Below, in pieces: positions 27,244 to 38,000 of a stretch of 64,000 nucleotides of DNA. A program made the position numbers and the translations under genes. Within the stretch, counting starts at the first letter, position 1. Each line of letters begins with the position of its first letter. The notes beneath the pieces were generated by a model, which did not search any database, was not told the origin of the DNA, and saw only the letters and a list, made by a program, of their open reading frames with translations. The stretch is from positions 310,001 through 374,000 of the forward strand of contig JAMLGZ010000002.1 in assembly GCA_023957385.1 (NCBI GenBank), in the 5' to 3' direction. Origin of the DNA: Brumimicrobium sp. (GTDB taxonomy: Bacteria > Bacteroidota > Bacteroidia > Flavobacteriales_D > Crocinitomicaceae).

Positions 27244-29838
27244 TTAATGCGCAACAGATTTTGATGTGTATCTATTAAGAAGATTCTTAAATTCTTTACT
27301 CTTTTTGATTGACTGAAGGTCTTCGTCTTCTTCTATACTTTTTCTATCAAAATCCTTCACTAATTTTAAATAGTTTTCAAGGTAGAATAGCGCTTTGTCT
27401 TTATCATTTAGTTGTGCATAAACTCCAGCCAGATAATAATATGTATCCTGATTGAATTTGTTATTTTCAAGGGAAATTAGAAAATAATGAGCTGCATCAT
27501 TGTATGCTTTCTGGAGGTAATAAAGATACCCAACGTTAAAATTCAAAAGATAATCTTTAGGATTAAATGTTAATCCCTTTAAGAAAGTATTCAAAGAATA
27601 ATCTATGTAATCTAGATTGTAGTAGAAAGTTCCTAAGAGTGCGTATGTGGAATTGTTTGTACTATCAATTTCAAGAGATTTTAAATAGATAGTATGCGCC
27701 GTATTATAATCTTCTAATTTGTAAGAACTATTCGCATAAGCATTCCAATAATCAATATTGAGCGAGTCATAATAAATAGCATAATTGAAAAATGTGCGTG
27801 CCATACTGTCCGCAGAAAATTCCGATAAGATTATCCCAATATCAAAATAGATTTCAGGATTAGTTGAATCACGTTCTACTATCTTGTTGATATAGAACTT
27901 TGTGCTATCTGAATCCATTTTTTTAATATGAACCTTAAGTGCGTTTTCATAGCCATATAAAAATGACTTGTCATAACTAAATGATTGTATATAATAGCTC
28001 AAAGCTTTGTCATAATCCTCTTTTTGATAGTAATAATAATTTCCTTTCTGAAGTAGAAGGGAAGGATCGGTTGGGTCTTTTGATAATCCTTTGTTAACAT
28101 ACTTGATAAAAGATTCATAATCATCAATATGTGCATATTCTTGAGCAATCACGCTGTATGTAGTTTGATAATTAGTGTCTAATTCTAATGCTTTAAAATA
28201 ATAGTAAAAGCTACTGTCTCGTTGACCTAAATAACTGAAGTTTAAGCCTAAATTATGAGTAGGATATATCCATCCTGGTGCTAACTTCATGCCTTTATGG
28301 AAGGCTAACGAAGCTTCTTTATATTGCTTTAAACGTTGGTGTAAAACTCCTTTTAAATTATAGAGATAAGAAGCTTCAGGTTTTAAGATAACAGCACTAT
28401 CTATTTTTTCTAAGCTAGATTTTAATTCACTTGTTCGATTAGTTTTCCAATTTGCATGCGCCTCTAAAAAGAGAAGATTTACTTTAGCATCTAAAGGAAT
28501 GTAAAATAGCGTGTCTGCTATCTTTATGAATTCTTTAAGCTTGAGATATCCAGTATAAAAGTAATCGTAAGTATAAAGATTGTTGTTTTGAGCTGCATTG
28601 ATGTATGTATTGATGATTTTGTTGACATCTGTTATCAAACGACTACTTAAAATTCCTCTAAATTCATTTACAAGATATGTGGGAATTGTCTCTTCTAGCA
28701 TAATTTTTTGAAAAGTAGTGGCAGCACTATTCTCCCCAATGAGTTCATTGTTCTGTAGATGATTTACAAATTCGTTGTATAAGGCTTTGAAACCTATTTT
28801 ATCCATTTCGATAGGTAGATTGACTCCTTTAGCAGGAGAAGATGTAGCTAGTGCATCTTGATAAAAGGAGTTGTCACCTTTTTGTAACTCTTGTGCTAAT
28901 CGATTTTTTTCCGTGTCATTCACAAGATTTAAAACAAATGTTTCGCAATTTTCAGCCTTGCAATCAAATTGTGGAGTTTGTTTGTAGGTCTTTGTTGCCT
29001 TATCATAGGAGGCATTCTTTACCTGCGTTTTAACATAACTTACTAATTCATCTACGGTTACTTCTCCATCTTTTGGAGAGGTATCTGCCATTCCAATTAA
29101 TCCGTTAACTAAATGCCAAGAGAATAACCCTCGTCCACCTCCCCAACGGACATCTTCATAAGAAACTTGGTTCGAAGAACAAGAGCTAAAGCGTATCTCT
29201 CCCGCATCATCTTCCATAATTTTTTTAAATACGCTCGTTCTACCTTCTTCTCCACCACTTAATTCATTAGTTCTGCACGCATCACTTATAAAAATGACTT
29301 TCCTTCCATTGGAAGTTAAATCTTTAAAAATTACTTTAATGGTATAAATATCCAATACAGTTGTTCCAATTAGGTAATGATTTTTATCAGAGCGTCCATT
29401 TCCAGAGGGAGCATCATAGGGTAGGAGGAAAGCTTTGGCGGCATTGTAAGCATCTCCGTGGCCAGAAAAATAGAAATATAATAAATCATTTTCCTTCATG
29501 CGATCTTTGATGCTGAGTAGCTTCGACATAACTTCACCATACGTTGCTCTTTCGTTAAATAGGGTGTCTATATTTTCAGAAGGAACTTTTCCTCCTGCGT
29601 CTGAACGCAGATAAGTATAAAAGACGCGCGCATCTTTATCGGCAAATTGCAGTGGAGTATAAGTTTCAGGATATTGATATTTAGATAGACCTACAATCAA
29701 TGCATAGATATTTCCCACAGGATGTGTAGGCTCTGTATATACTTGCTCAATACCTTTGGTTTGGGGTGTTGTTTGTGCTTTTGTTTGATTAAAAACAATC
29801 AAAAGAAGCAAAAAGAAGATTAGTTTGAGTTGCAGCAT
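27244..29838 (-). CDS. Secreted caspase-fold (peptidase C14-like) protein with TPR tail
   Basis: Exported protein of about 864 aa. A signal peptide (MLQLKLIFFLLLLIVF to TKAQ) is followed by a caspase-like domain (about 40-300) with both catalytic residues: His127 in YFSGHGD and Cys188 in ISDACRTNE, numbered from the ATG at 29838. The domain also shows CFSS-like RFSSCSSNQ and GRGLFSWHLVNGL motifs typical of bacterial metacaspase-type proteins. The remaining 500 residues carry about 12 TPR units. The longer ORF start at 29856 is a TTG that falls in the promoter, so I reject it. The combination suggests a periplasmic or surface protease or regulator with a protein-binding arm. Substrate unknown. 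Confidence 0.82.
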   Translation of the reverse strand: MLQLKLIFFLLLLIVFNQTKAQTTPQTKGIEQVYTEPTHPVGNIYALIVGLSKYQYPETYTPLQFADKDARVFYTYLRSDAGGKVPSENIDTLFNERATYGEVMSKLLSIKDRMKENDLLYFYFSGHGDAYNAAKAFLLPYDAPSGNGRSDKNHYLIGTTVLDIYTIKVIFKDLTSNGRKVIFISDACRTNELSGGEEGRTSVFKKIMEDDAGEIRFSSCSSNQVSYEDVRWGGGRGLFSWHLVNGLIGMADTSPKDGEVTVDELVSYVKTQVKNASYDKATKTYKQTPQFDCKAENCETFVLNLVNDTEKNRLAQELQKGDNSFYQDALATSSPAKGVNLPIEMDKIGFKALYNEFVNHLQNNELIGENSAATTFQKIMLEETIPTYLVNEFRGILSSRLITDVNKIINTYINAAQNNNLYTYDYFYTGYLKLKEFIKIADTLFYIPLDAKVNLLFLEAHANWKTNRTSELKSSLEKIDSAVILKPEASYLYNLKGVLHQRLKQYKEASLAFHKGMKLAPGWIYPTHNLGLNFSYLGQRDSSFYYYFKALELDTNYQTTYSVIAQEYAHIDDYESFIKYVNKGLSKDPTDPSLLLQKGNYYYYQKEDYDKALSYYIQSFSYDKSFLYGYENALKVHIKKMDSDSTKFYINKIVERDSTNPEIYFDIGIILSEFSADSMARTFFNYAIYYDSLNIDYWNAYANSSYKLEDYNTAHTIYLKSLEIDSTNNSTYALLGTFYYNLDYIDYSLNTFLKGLTFNPKDYLLNFNVGYLYYLQKAYNDAAHYFLISLENNKFNQDTYYYLAGVYAQLNDKDKALFYLENYLKLVKDFDRKSIEEDEDLQSIKKSKEFKNLLNRYTSKSVAH

Positions 29839-29853
29839 CAAATAGGCTTTAAA

Positions 29854-29884
29854 CAAATATATGATTTTTCAAAAGTTGAAGCAA
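29854..29884 (-). promoter_or_regulatory. Putative promoter of the caspase-TPR gene
   Basis: On the minus strand TTG (29884-29882), 20 bases, then TATATTTG (29861-29854). This is a full match to TAnnTTTG with the usual spacing. The leader would be about 10 bases. An inverted repeat AAAAGTTG/CAACTTTT (29871-29889) overlaps the upstream element; it may end tyrS transcription or bind a regulator. Confidence 0.5.
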
Positions 29885-29907
29885 CTTTTACTTTGCCTTT
29901 TTAAAGC

Positions 29908-31203
29908 CTATTCGATGATGATGAGGTAATTATTCTTTTTTCCTTTTCCTAATAATATGAATTTATTATTAATAAGATTGTCCTGAGTTATTAAGAAGCT
30001 TTCATCTACTTTGTTCTTATTTACACTTACTGCATTTCCCTTTAACTCTCTACGGGCTTCTCCATTGGATGCCAAGAAACCTGTTTTGGCAGAAAGAGCA
30101 TCTACTATTCCAATTCCCTGAGTTATATCGGTACGTGATAATTTAGCTTGAGGAACCCCTTCGAATATTTGTAGAAATTCTTTTTCTGAAAGTGATTTTA
30201 AATCTTCTTCGGTAGATTTTCCAAATAAGATATTGGAAGCCGCCATAGCAGTTTTTAAATCTGCTTCTGAATGAACCATGATGGTAATTTCTTCTGCTAA
30301 TTTCTTCTGGAGTTGTCTTTCATGAGGAGCTTCTTTGTGGCTCGAAATAAGCGATTCTATTTCGTCTTTAGAGAGGAAAGTGAAAATCTTAATAAATTTT
30401 TCAGCATCTTCATCTGAAGTATTTAACCAATATTGGTAGAACTGATAAGAAGAAGTTTTATCCGCATCCAGCCAAATATTTCCCCCTTCTGTTTTTCCAA
30501 ATTTAGTTCCGTCTGCTTTGGTAATTAGTGGACAAGTTACAGCAAAGGCTTTCCCACTTTCTATTCTTCGTATTAATTCAGTTCCGGTGGTGATGTTTCC
30601 CCACTGGTCTGATCCTCCCATCTGAAGTGTAGCATTTTTTTCTCTGTATAGATGAAGGAAGTCATATCCTTGCACCAATTGATAAGAAAACTCAGTAAAA
30701 GACATTCCTTCTGTTTCATCTCCAGAAAATCTTTTCTTAACAGAGTCTTTAGCCATCATATAATTGACAGTGATGTGCTTTCCAACATCACGAATAAAAT
30801 TCAAAAATGAAAAATCTTTCATCCAATCGTAATTATTTACAAGAATAGCTTGATTTCCTTTTTCAGAATGAAAGTCTAGAAATTTACTGAGTTGTTTTTG
30901 AATCTCAGTTTGATTATGACGAAGTATGTCTTCAGTTAATAAGTTTCTTTCTTTTGATTTTCCAGATGGATCTCCAATCATTCCTGTAGCTCCGCCTAAT
31001 AATGCGATAGGCTGATGCCCAGCTCTTTGAAAATGTTTCAGCATCATAATACTTACTAAGTGACCAATATGAAGTGAATCTGCTGTTGGATCTATACCCA
31101 CATAAGCAGTTCGTTGTTGTTCCATTAAATGTTCTTCTACACCAGGCATGGCATCATGTATCATACCTCTCCAAGTTAGTTCCTCGATAAAGTTTTTAAT
31201 CAT
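29908..31203 (-). CDS. tyrS: Tyrosyl-tRNA synthetase
   Basis: Class I aminoacyl-tRNA synthetase of 431 aa that charges tRNA-Tyr. The HIGH motif is at 45-48 (LHIGHLVS), the tyrosine pocket includes [10 protein letters not shown] and GGSDQWGNI, and the KMSKS-type loop is KFGKTEGG (near residue 235). A C-terminal S4-like RNA-binding domain follows (about 345-431). Transcribed alone. Two promoter-like octamers, TAAATTTG (31234-31227) and TATTTTTG (31226-31219), precede it in AT-rich sequence. Confidence 0.96.
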   Translation of the reverse strand: MIKNFIEELTWRGMIHDAMPGVEEHLMEQQRTAYVGIDPTADSLHIGHLVSIMMLKHFQRAGHQPIALLGGATGMIGDPSGKSKERNLLTEDILRHNQTEIQKQLSKFLDFHSEKGNQAILVNNYDWMKDFSFLNFIRDVGKHITVNYMMAKDSVKKRFSGDETEGMSFTEFSYQLVQGYDFLHLYREKNATLQMGGSDQWGNITTGTELIRRIESGKAFAVTCPLITKADGTKFGKTEGGNIWLDADKTSSYQFYQYWLNTSDEDAEKFIKIFTFLSKDEIESLISSHKEAPHERQLQKKLAEEITIMVHSEADLKTAMAASNILFGKSTEEDLKSLSEKEFLQIFEGVPQAKLSRTDITQGIGIVDALSAKTGFLASNGEARRELKGNAVSVNKNKVDESFLITQDNLINNKFILLGKGKKNNYLIIIE

Positions 31204-31249
31204 CTTTTAAAATTTTGCCAAAAATACAAATTTAGTAGAAGAATAGAAA

Positions 31250-31280
31250 TAAAAAAGCGCCTCCCGAAGAAGACGCTTCT
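31250..31280 (-). terminator. Rho-independent terminator with UUCG tetraloop
   Basis: On the minus strand AAGCG, a U-G pair, then CUUC-UUCG-GGAG, then CGCUU and a run of six T. The near-perfect 10-bp stem is capped by the very stable UUCG tetraloop. It ends transcription of the 1221-aa T9SS protein gene before tyrS. Confidence 0.9.
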
Positions 31281-31298
31281 TAAAAATATCAGATTGTT

Positions 31299-34200
31299 TT
31301 ATTGTTTTACAATCTTAAAGATTCTATATCCTTCTGTATTAAATACACGAAGTGTATATATACCCTTTTCAAGGAATGAAATGTTTATAGTTGCCTTATC
31401 TGCATGAGATAATAGATTTTTATCTGCTAATACAATTCTTCCGTTCATATCAACCATCTCTACAATTAATTCATCCATATTAGATGGATTTTCAATTGTA
31501 AGTTGTGTAGTTGCAGGGTTAGGATATACCGCTAATTGGGTAAATACCTCTTCACCAACAGATAAATAATCACAAGTTCCAACAATTACTTCAATGATAG
31601 CAGTATCTGCAGGACATACACCGTTATCAACTATATACATATAGTTAAAGCTACCAGGGAAGTTTGAAGCGATTGGTTGTGAAGTAGTTACATTATTGTT
31701 GTAATCTTTCCAAACTCCACCCATGTGTACAACACCATTTAATCCATCGTATAAATTAATTGGTTGGTTTCTACATACGTTGATAGAATGTCCTGTACCA
31801 GATGTTGGATAAGTATGATCTTGTACAGTAGCAACAACTTCAACTAAATTGGAAATACAGCTTGGATTGCTATAGTAAACCGTTCCATTGAAAGCTCTCG
31901 GTGTATTTGTACTACCAAAATCAGCGCAAAGTCCAAACTGAGCAGCAATTGTTACATCACTGTTGGAATAAGTAGAACCTGGTGTTACTGTCGTATATGC
32001 AGCATAGTGATTAATATAGATACCATAAGTTTGACCAGCATTCATTTGAAGCGGATTTGAGAACGGAATACTTATTGGACCACCTGCATAATTTCCAGGA
32101 AGAGTTTCTAGTAATGTCCAATCAGCAGGATTGGTTTCATGACCTACACAAGTTCCTGCAATATAATATACTTTTAAGTTAGATCCTGCATCATATGAGA
32201 ATGTCTGAATAGAATCTAAATTGAAATTGCTATTCGGAGTGATGTCAAACATAACACCACCACTACAGCCATTGCTTTGATCTGTTAATGTAGTTAATGA
32301 GCCACCAGCGCCGTTTCCACCATTTGCAGCAGCTACCCAGTAAGAAGTAGTTTGACTTAAAGATGGAGTTGTAAAGTTAGCACCTATGTAGATAGGCTCT
32401 CCAATTCCTCCTGGGTTATCATACCATAAAGCTTGTGTATTTGTTGATGTTTGTGCAGAAAGTGTTACTGGCCCATCCTCACATCTTTCACCATCTGTTG
32501 TAGAAAGCACTTGTGGATTTACTACAGGAATATGAATTGCTTGTGTTGGATCTACTGGATTTCCATTACAAGCCCACATTGCTCTTACATAAATATCTGT
32601 ACTTACGTTTAAGATGTATGGATTAGCTAAGTTTGTCCAATTTATGCCATCTGTAGAAGATTGGTAAGTATAAGACACGTCATTCGCATAGATTGGATTT
32701 TCAATGCTGAGCCCAACTGAATCTGCAAAAAGACAAATAGTATCCATACTAGTTTTTAGCGCCCAATCAGCAGGTGTCGCTGTAGTGTCACATGCTGGTT
32801 TAGGGATAACAATGAATGTATAATCTTCAAATTCACGACTTCCTGTTTCACAAGGGGAATTTGGTCCGGTATTAGGTGTGTAACTGATTCCCACACGCAT
32901 TCGAGTTGGCCCTTCAAGTGCATCGTTAGGAACAATGAAACTACCTGTTTGAGATGAAACATAGCTGTTGCTCTGAAAAGCAATTTCATTTACATCAAAT
33001 TGTCCATTTTGATTCCAATCAACCCATATTTTTGTACCAAATGTTCCACCACCATAGGCTGCACTGAAGTTAACTGTTTGATTAAAATTTTGAGATACTG
33101 TATCTGTAGCTGTATAATCACCATATCCACCTGGATCTGAACCGGTATTTAAATTAGAGATATTCTGTACTCCTCCAGTAGTTGAGAAGTCATTGATGTA
33201 ATAACTTGTACTAGTACCACCAGGTATACAATAACATTGGTTAGCTGGCTTTAAAGAAACGGTCATTACATTAGAAGTGTCAGCTGTTGATGTCAGATTA
33301 CAACCAATTATTAAACGGTAGTATGTTTCTGAAGTAATTCCACCTGTCACATTATGACTATATCCATTAGCTCCCGTTATATTATTCCAATTAATCCCGT
33401 CTGAAGAAGATTGCCATGTGAATTCAAATCCATTTGCAGGAGCAGATGCACCTACTGTTTCTATTATGAAGTCTTTATTCGCACAGACGTCTATGTCTGA
33501 AATTGTTCCTGCATCTGGAGTTCCAGCACAATCTGCTAGTGGCAAAACTTCAACTGTATAGTCTTCCGCTTCTCCATAAGGTTGAGGGTCGCATGGTGTT
33601 CTATTTATGTAATTTCGGATACGCATTCTTGTTGTCCCTAATACTGCTGTCACAGGTACATTAATTGTCCCAGTATAATTATTTAAACTGGAAGATTGAC
33701 CAGCGCCTGAAGAGAATACTTCTTCTACAGCTTCAAAAACACCATTTTGATTCCAGTCAATCCAAATACTAATTCCAGGGGAAGATCCACTCTGTGCATC
33801 AATATTAAACTGAAAATCACTAAAAGGAGTAACTTGAATAGTCATGTTAGTGTAATCACCATATTCGTTTGGTTCAATTCCAGTTCCTAGATTACTTATG
33901 TTTATACTTCCTCCAGTAGTAGAAACATTCTCAATCCAATATAATCCTCCTGTAGAAGCAGGAGGAGGAGTACAATAACACTGATTAGCTGGTTTCACAG
34001 TTACTGTTATTATATCGGAAGTATCAGATAAACCAGAGTTTGTACATTCAACCCATAATCTAAATTCTAAATCAGCATTAAAATATCCTGGAGGATAATT
34101 CAGATTTGGAGTAGTAGCAGCATTTAACCATGGATCTGTACTTCCCGCATTTCTTCCTTGCCATTGATAAATTACATCAGCTTCATTTGTTACACCAGAC

Positions 34201-34964
34201 ATTTGTATTTGGAAGGGTTGACCTCCACATACGCTAAATGTAGATGGTCCAACAACAACACCTGCGGATGGTTGTCCAGAACATGCTATTGCTGGAGTCA
34301 TATCAAATTGTATTTGAGCAACAGTGTTTATTGTATTACTAGCTGTAGGAGGAGATGCAGGATCAGGGTTAGTTCCATCACTGTAATAATAAATCCCTTT
34401 ACTTCCTGTTGAAGGAGCTAATGTATAACCTGCCCAATTTGGAGTATTTCCATATCCAGATGTATTCTCATCTACTGCAATTACAATATTTGATGTTCCA
34501 TCCCATAAGAAGGAAGAGTTAAACGGAATTTCTAGCCAATCATTAGCAGTTGTATTAGCTGGAAGTTGACCATTAAATACTTCTGTTAGCGAACTAACAG
34601 CTATCCAATCAGTAGTCCCAGAGAATCCGTCTTGACTAGTGGTACCAATATACACAACCCAATCTTTCCAATTATTTGTAGATGCAGAACTCGTTGGCTT
34701 ATATCTTATAGCTGATATAAGTTGAGCTCCAGAAACTCCCTGTGATGTGAACTCATCTGCCGTATAAATCGTTTGTGAGTAAGAATAATTATAAAGATAA
34801 TATAATGGGAAATAATTAGAAGTAGCTGCTCCAGAACCGATTGTAATAGTCATCTGAGAAAGCGATACACTTCCAATTGTTAAAATAAAGATGAAGGACA
34901 TGATGGCCTTCTTTGCAAAGCTACCTATCCATAGGTTACTATGCTTTTGTAGTGTTTTATTCAT
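31299..34964 (-). CDS. Large secreted T9SS type A cargo protein with GEVED domains
   Basis: Cell-surface or secreted protein of 1221 aa. A long signal peptide ends near residue 37 (SVSLSQ). The N-terminal domain (about 40-225) is shared with the 2055-aa neighbour. Several immunoglobulin-like domains and two or more GEVED domains follow, each with a WVDWNQNG or WIDWNQNG calcium-type loop and GEAEDYT or SREFEDYT endings. A type A sorting domain closes it (VYPNPATTQLTIENP near 1147, ending GYRIFKIVKQ). It is a T9SS cargo, probably adhesin or matrix protein. Its terminator is at 31250-31280. It lies directly downstream of the larger paralogue but each has its own terminator. Confidence 0.85.
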   Translation of the reverse strand: MNKTLQKHSNLWIGSFAKKAIMSFIFILTIGSVSLSQMTITIGSGAATSNYFPLYYLYNYSYSQTIYTADEFTSQGVSGAQLISAIRYKPTSSASTNNWKDWVVYIGTTSQDGFSGTTDWIAVSSLTEVFNGQLPANTTANDWLEIPFNSSFLWDGTSNIVIAVDENTSGYGNTPNWAGYTLAPSTGSKGIYYYSDGTNPDPASPPTASNTINTVAQIQFDMTPAIACSGQPSAGVVVGPSTFSVCGGQPFQIQMSGVTNEADVIYQWQGRNAGSTDPWLNAATTPNLNYPPGYFNADLEFRLWVECTNSGLSDTSDIITVTVKPANQCYCTPPPASTGGLYWIENVSTTGGSINISNLGTGIEPNEYGDYTNMTIQVTPFSDFQFNIDAQSGSSPGISIWIDWNQNGVFEAVEEVFSSGAGQSSSLNNYTGTINVPVTAVLGTTRMRIRNYINRTPCDPQPYGEAEDYTVEVLPLADCAGTPDAGTISDIDVCANKDFIIETVGASAPANGFEFTWQSSSDGINWNNITGANGYSHNVTGGITSETYYRLIIGCNLTSTADTSNVMTVSLKPANQCYCIPGGTSTSYYINDFSTTGGVQNISNLNTGSDPGGYGDYTATDTVSQNFNQTVNFSAAYGGGTFGTKIWVDWNQNGQFDVNEIAFQSNSYVSSQTGSFIVPNDALEGPTRMRVGISYTPNTGPNSPCETGSREFEDYTFIVIPKPACDTTATPADWALKTSMDTICLFADSVGLSIENPIYANDVSYTYQSSTDGINWTNLANPYILNVSTDIYVRAMWACNGNPVDPTQAIHIPVVNPQVLSTTDGERCEDGPVTLSAQTSTNTQALWYDNPGGIGEPIYIGANFTTPSLSQTTSYWVAAANGGNGAGGSLTTLTDQSNGCSGGVMFDITPNSNFNLDSIQTFSYDAGSNLKVYYIAGTCVGHETNPADWTLLETLPGNYAGGPISIPFSNPLQMNAGQTYGIYINHYAAYTTVTPGSTYSNSDVTIAAQFGLCADFGSTNTPRAFNGTVYYSNPSCISNLVEVVATVQDHTYPTSGTGHSINVCRNQPINLYDGLNGVVHMGGVWKDYNNNVTTSQPIASNFPGSFNYMYIVDNGVCPADTAIIEVIVGTCDYLSVGEEVFTQLAVYPNPATTQLTIENPSNMDELIVEMVDMNGRIVLADKNLLSHADKATINISFLEKGIYTLRVFNTEGYRIFKIVKQ

Positions 34965-35036
34965 AAACGTTTTTTTTAAAAGAGCTAAGTTATGAAAAGT
35001 TCTTATATTAAAAAAATTATATTCTAAGATTTATGC

Positions 35037-35073
35037 ATAAAAAAAGTGCGCTCCATTATTGAAACGCACTTTC
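35037..35073 (-). terminator. Rho-independent terminator after 2055-aa T9SS gene
   Basis: Minus-strand stem AAAGTGCG (35072-35065) pairs with CGCACTTT (35050-35043) around a 14-base loop, followed by a T run. Separates the two giant T9SS genes. Confidence 0.85.
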
Positions 35074-35091
35074 TTTTAAAGTTAGTCTATG

Positions 35092-38000
35092 TTATTGTTT
35101 TACAACCTTGAAAATTCTTTGTTCTAGGTTGTTATAAACTCTAAGTGTATATACCCCTCTTTCAAAATTAGAAATATCTATTGTTGCTTCAGAGGTATTG
35201 AATAGCGCATTATTATCTACTAATACCACACGACCATTAACATCTATCATCTCTATTCTTAAATCTGTGTAAGAAGTAAGGTTTTCAATATTAACAGTTG
35301 TATGAGCAGGGTTTGGATATACTGTGATATTTCCTAGACCTTCAACAGTAAGTGATGAAGAACAATCTTTCACAGTGATAGTTATTGTAGCTGTATCAGC
35401 ACAATTACCAGATCCAACGATATAGTTGAAGTTATAAACTTCTCCTTCTACATTACTTACAGTAAATGGTGAAGTTATTGGATTTCCATTTTCATCTTCC
35501 CAAACACCGCCAGCATCAGCACCATTTAAAAGATCGTCTAAATCAACACTTTCTTCTTGACAAGCCTCATCCGTAACATCAGCACCTGCATTTCCTGTTG
35601 AGGTAATTGTTAAATCAAGCGTAACAATACTATCACAACCATCAGCATTAGTTAATGTCCAAGTAGCTGTGTTATCACTTGTTGTATAAGTAACTCCATC
35701 TATCCAAGTGTAAGAATCACATGCAGTTATAACATCTGTTCCTGTAGATGAATAGTTAATTGTTAAATCAAGTGTAATAATACTATCACATCCAGCAGCA
35801 TTAGTTAGCGTCCAAGTAGCTGAATTATCACTTGCTGTATAAGTGTTACCATCAATCCAAGTATAAGTATCACACGCAACTTGTACATCCGTACCAGTAG
35901 TTGAATAATTGATAGTTAAATCAAGTGTAATAATACTATCGCAACCATCAACACTAGTAAGTGTTACAAAGTCTGAATTATTACTTGAAGTATACGTTTG
36001 TCCATTTTCAGGCCAAGTATATGTATCACATGCCACTTGAACATCAGTTGTATGAATCACTCCTAAAATTAGATTTAAGGTAACTATACTGTCACATCCA
36101 TCAACTGTTTGAAGTGTTTCAGTAACACCTGTCACATCTGATGTATATGTTTGTCCATTTGCTGGCCAAGTATAAGATGTGGCACATGTAGATATATTAT
36201 CAGTTCCTGTAGTAGAGTAATTGATAGTTAAATCAAGTGTAACAATACTATCACACCCAGCAGCGTTTGTTAGCGTCCAAGTAGCTGAATTGTCACTTGC
36301 TGTGTATGTGTTACCATCAATCCAAGTATAAGTATCACAAGCCACTTGTACATCAGTTCCTGTAGTTGAATAATTGATAGTTAAATCAAGCGTAACAATA
36401 CTATCACACCCAGCAGCGTTGATTAATGTCCAAGTAGCTGTGTTATTGCTTGATGTATATGTATTTCCATCAATCCAAGTGTATGTATCACAAGCTGATT
36501 GTATATCTGTACCATAAGTAATTCCATTTACAGTTAAAGTAACAGTAGCTGATTCGTTACATACTGGACTATGGTCAATTACATAAGTATATTCTGTCAT
36601 GCTTGGGTCAACTATGATTGAACCTGATGCTAACGCATTATTATCACTATCATACCAAACACCGTTATTTTGTGGTGTTCCACCAAGTACAGTTAGCAAG
36701 TCAAGTGAACTTCCTTCACATACAGTAGCATTTCCATCTATACCAGCATCACAGATATTCGTAACATTTAAAGTGTAATCTTCAGCCTGACCAAACCCTG
36801 CGTTGTTACATGGAGTAGGTGTTGTTGAAAATCTCTTCATAACACGCATCCTAGTATTTCCAGGAAGTGCAGTATAAGGTACATTGATAGTTCCATTTGA
36901 CTCTATAGCATCCACACCAGTAGATCCATAAATATCAGGAAGTGTGTACATTTCATCAGAACCATTTGAATTATCAAAAATACCATCTTGATTCCAGTCT
37001 ACATAAACAACTATTTTTGCATTATAAGGGCCATCTGTATTACCTTTTACCTTAATAGGATAAGCTATTCCTGCTGTAACATTAGCGGACATACTGGTAA
37101 AATCTTCTAATGCTGGAGTTCCACCGACAACAGCACTCGTTGTATTGCTAATACTTTCAAATTCAACTAATGTAATTGGTTCAACACTAGATGGGAAATC
37201 TACATCACAATAATCAAATAAGAATGTTATTGGACCTACCCAATTACTAGTACCATCTGCATCACAATCAGCTTGTATATATGCTTGATATGTAGTTCCT
37301 AAAACTAGGCCATTCAATACGTATGAACCATCTATAGTTGTGTTTCCATCAGGTGTACTTGGTGTATATGGAGAAGTACCCCAAGCAATATTCCAACTAG
37401 AACCTGAACCACCGGTAGTCCATGAAATGTCGGCAGTGCCATTTGTGAAATTCATTCCATCTAAAGTTAAATTAGTTGGAGATGGACATGTTGGTATTAT
37501 TAATGATACATTGTCAACAGCTGCAGGAGGTTGATTTCCCCCAATTCCGTCGTTTCTCCATTCAAATACCAAACGCATAGTCTGCCCAGCAAAACTACTA
37601 ATATCTAAACTGTTATTAGAATAAGTAGTCCAAGTGTTTTGTGATAAGAAATAGTTTGGACCTTCTTGTATTCTTCCGTTCCCAGCTGTCATTTGAGTTC
37701 CAGCTGTAGGAATATATGAGGTTGGTACCAACCAAACCTTCATCCAATCCCAACTAGCTCCTTCTCCCTCACATCTCCAGTCAAAACTAAATTCGGCAGT
37801 TGTTGCTCCTGTAGGAATAGCAATATCTCTATAAGCATGTGCCACACTTGAAGAACTTGTAGTATAAGCATTTGTTACTCCTCCATCATTTGAAATATAT
37901 ATAGCGTCAGATGGGTTTCCAGCCGCAGAACCATGAGCCCATTTATTGGTTTGTGTTCCATTTACAAAAGTGTATTTGTTGGCAGAAAAATCATCTGTAT

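Noticed and set aside
29839..29856. Longer start of the caspase-TPR gene at TTG
   Set aside because: It falls in the predicted -7 promoter element, and the downstream ATG gives a cleaner signal peptide.
35605..36527. Regular repeats resembling a CRISPR array or satellite
   Set aside because: They are in frame within one long gene, unit length is 153 bp and no spacers of unique sequence separate them.
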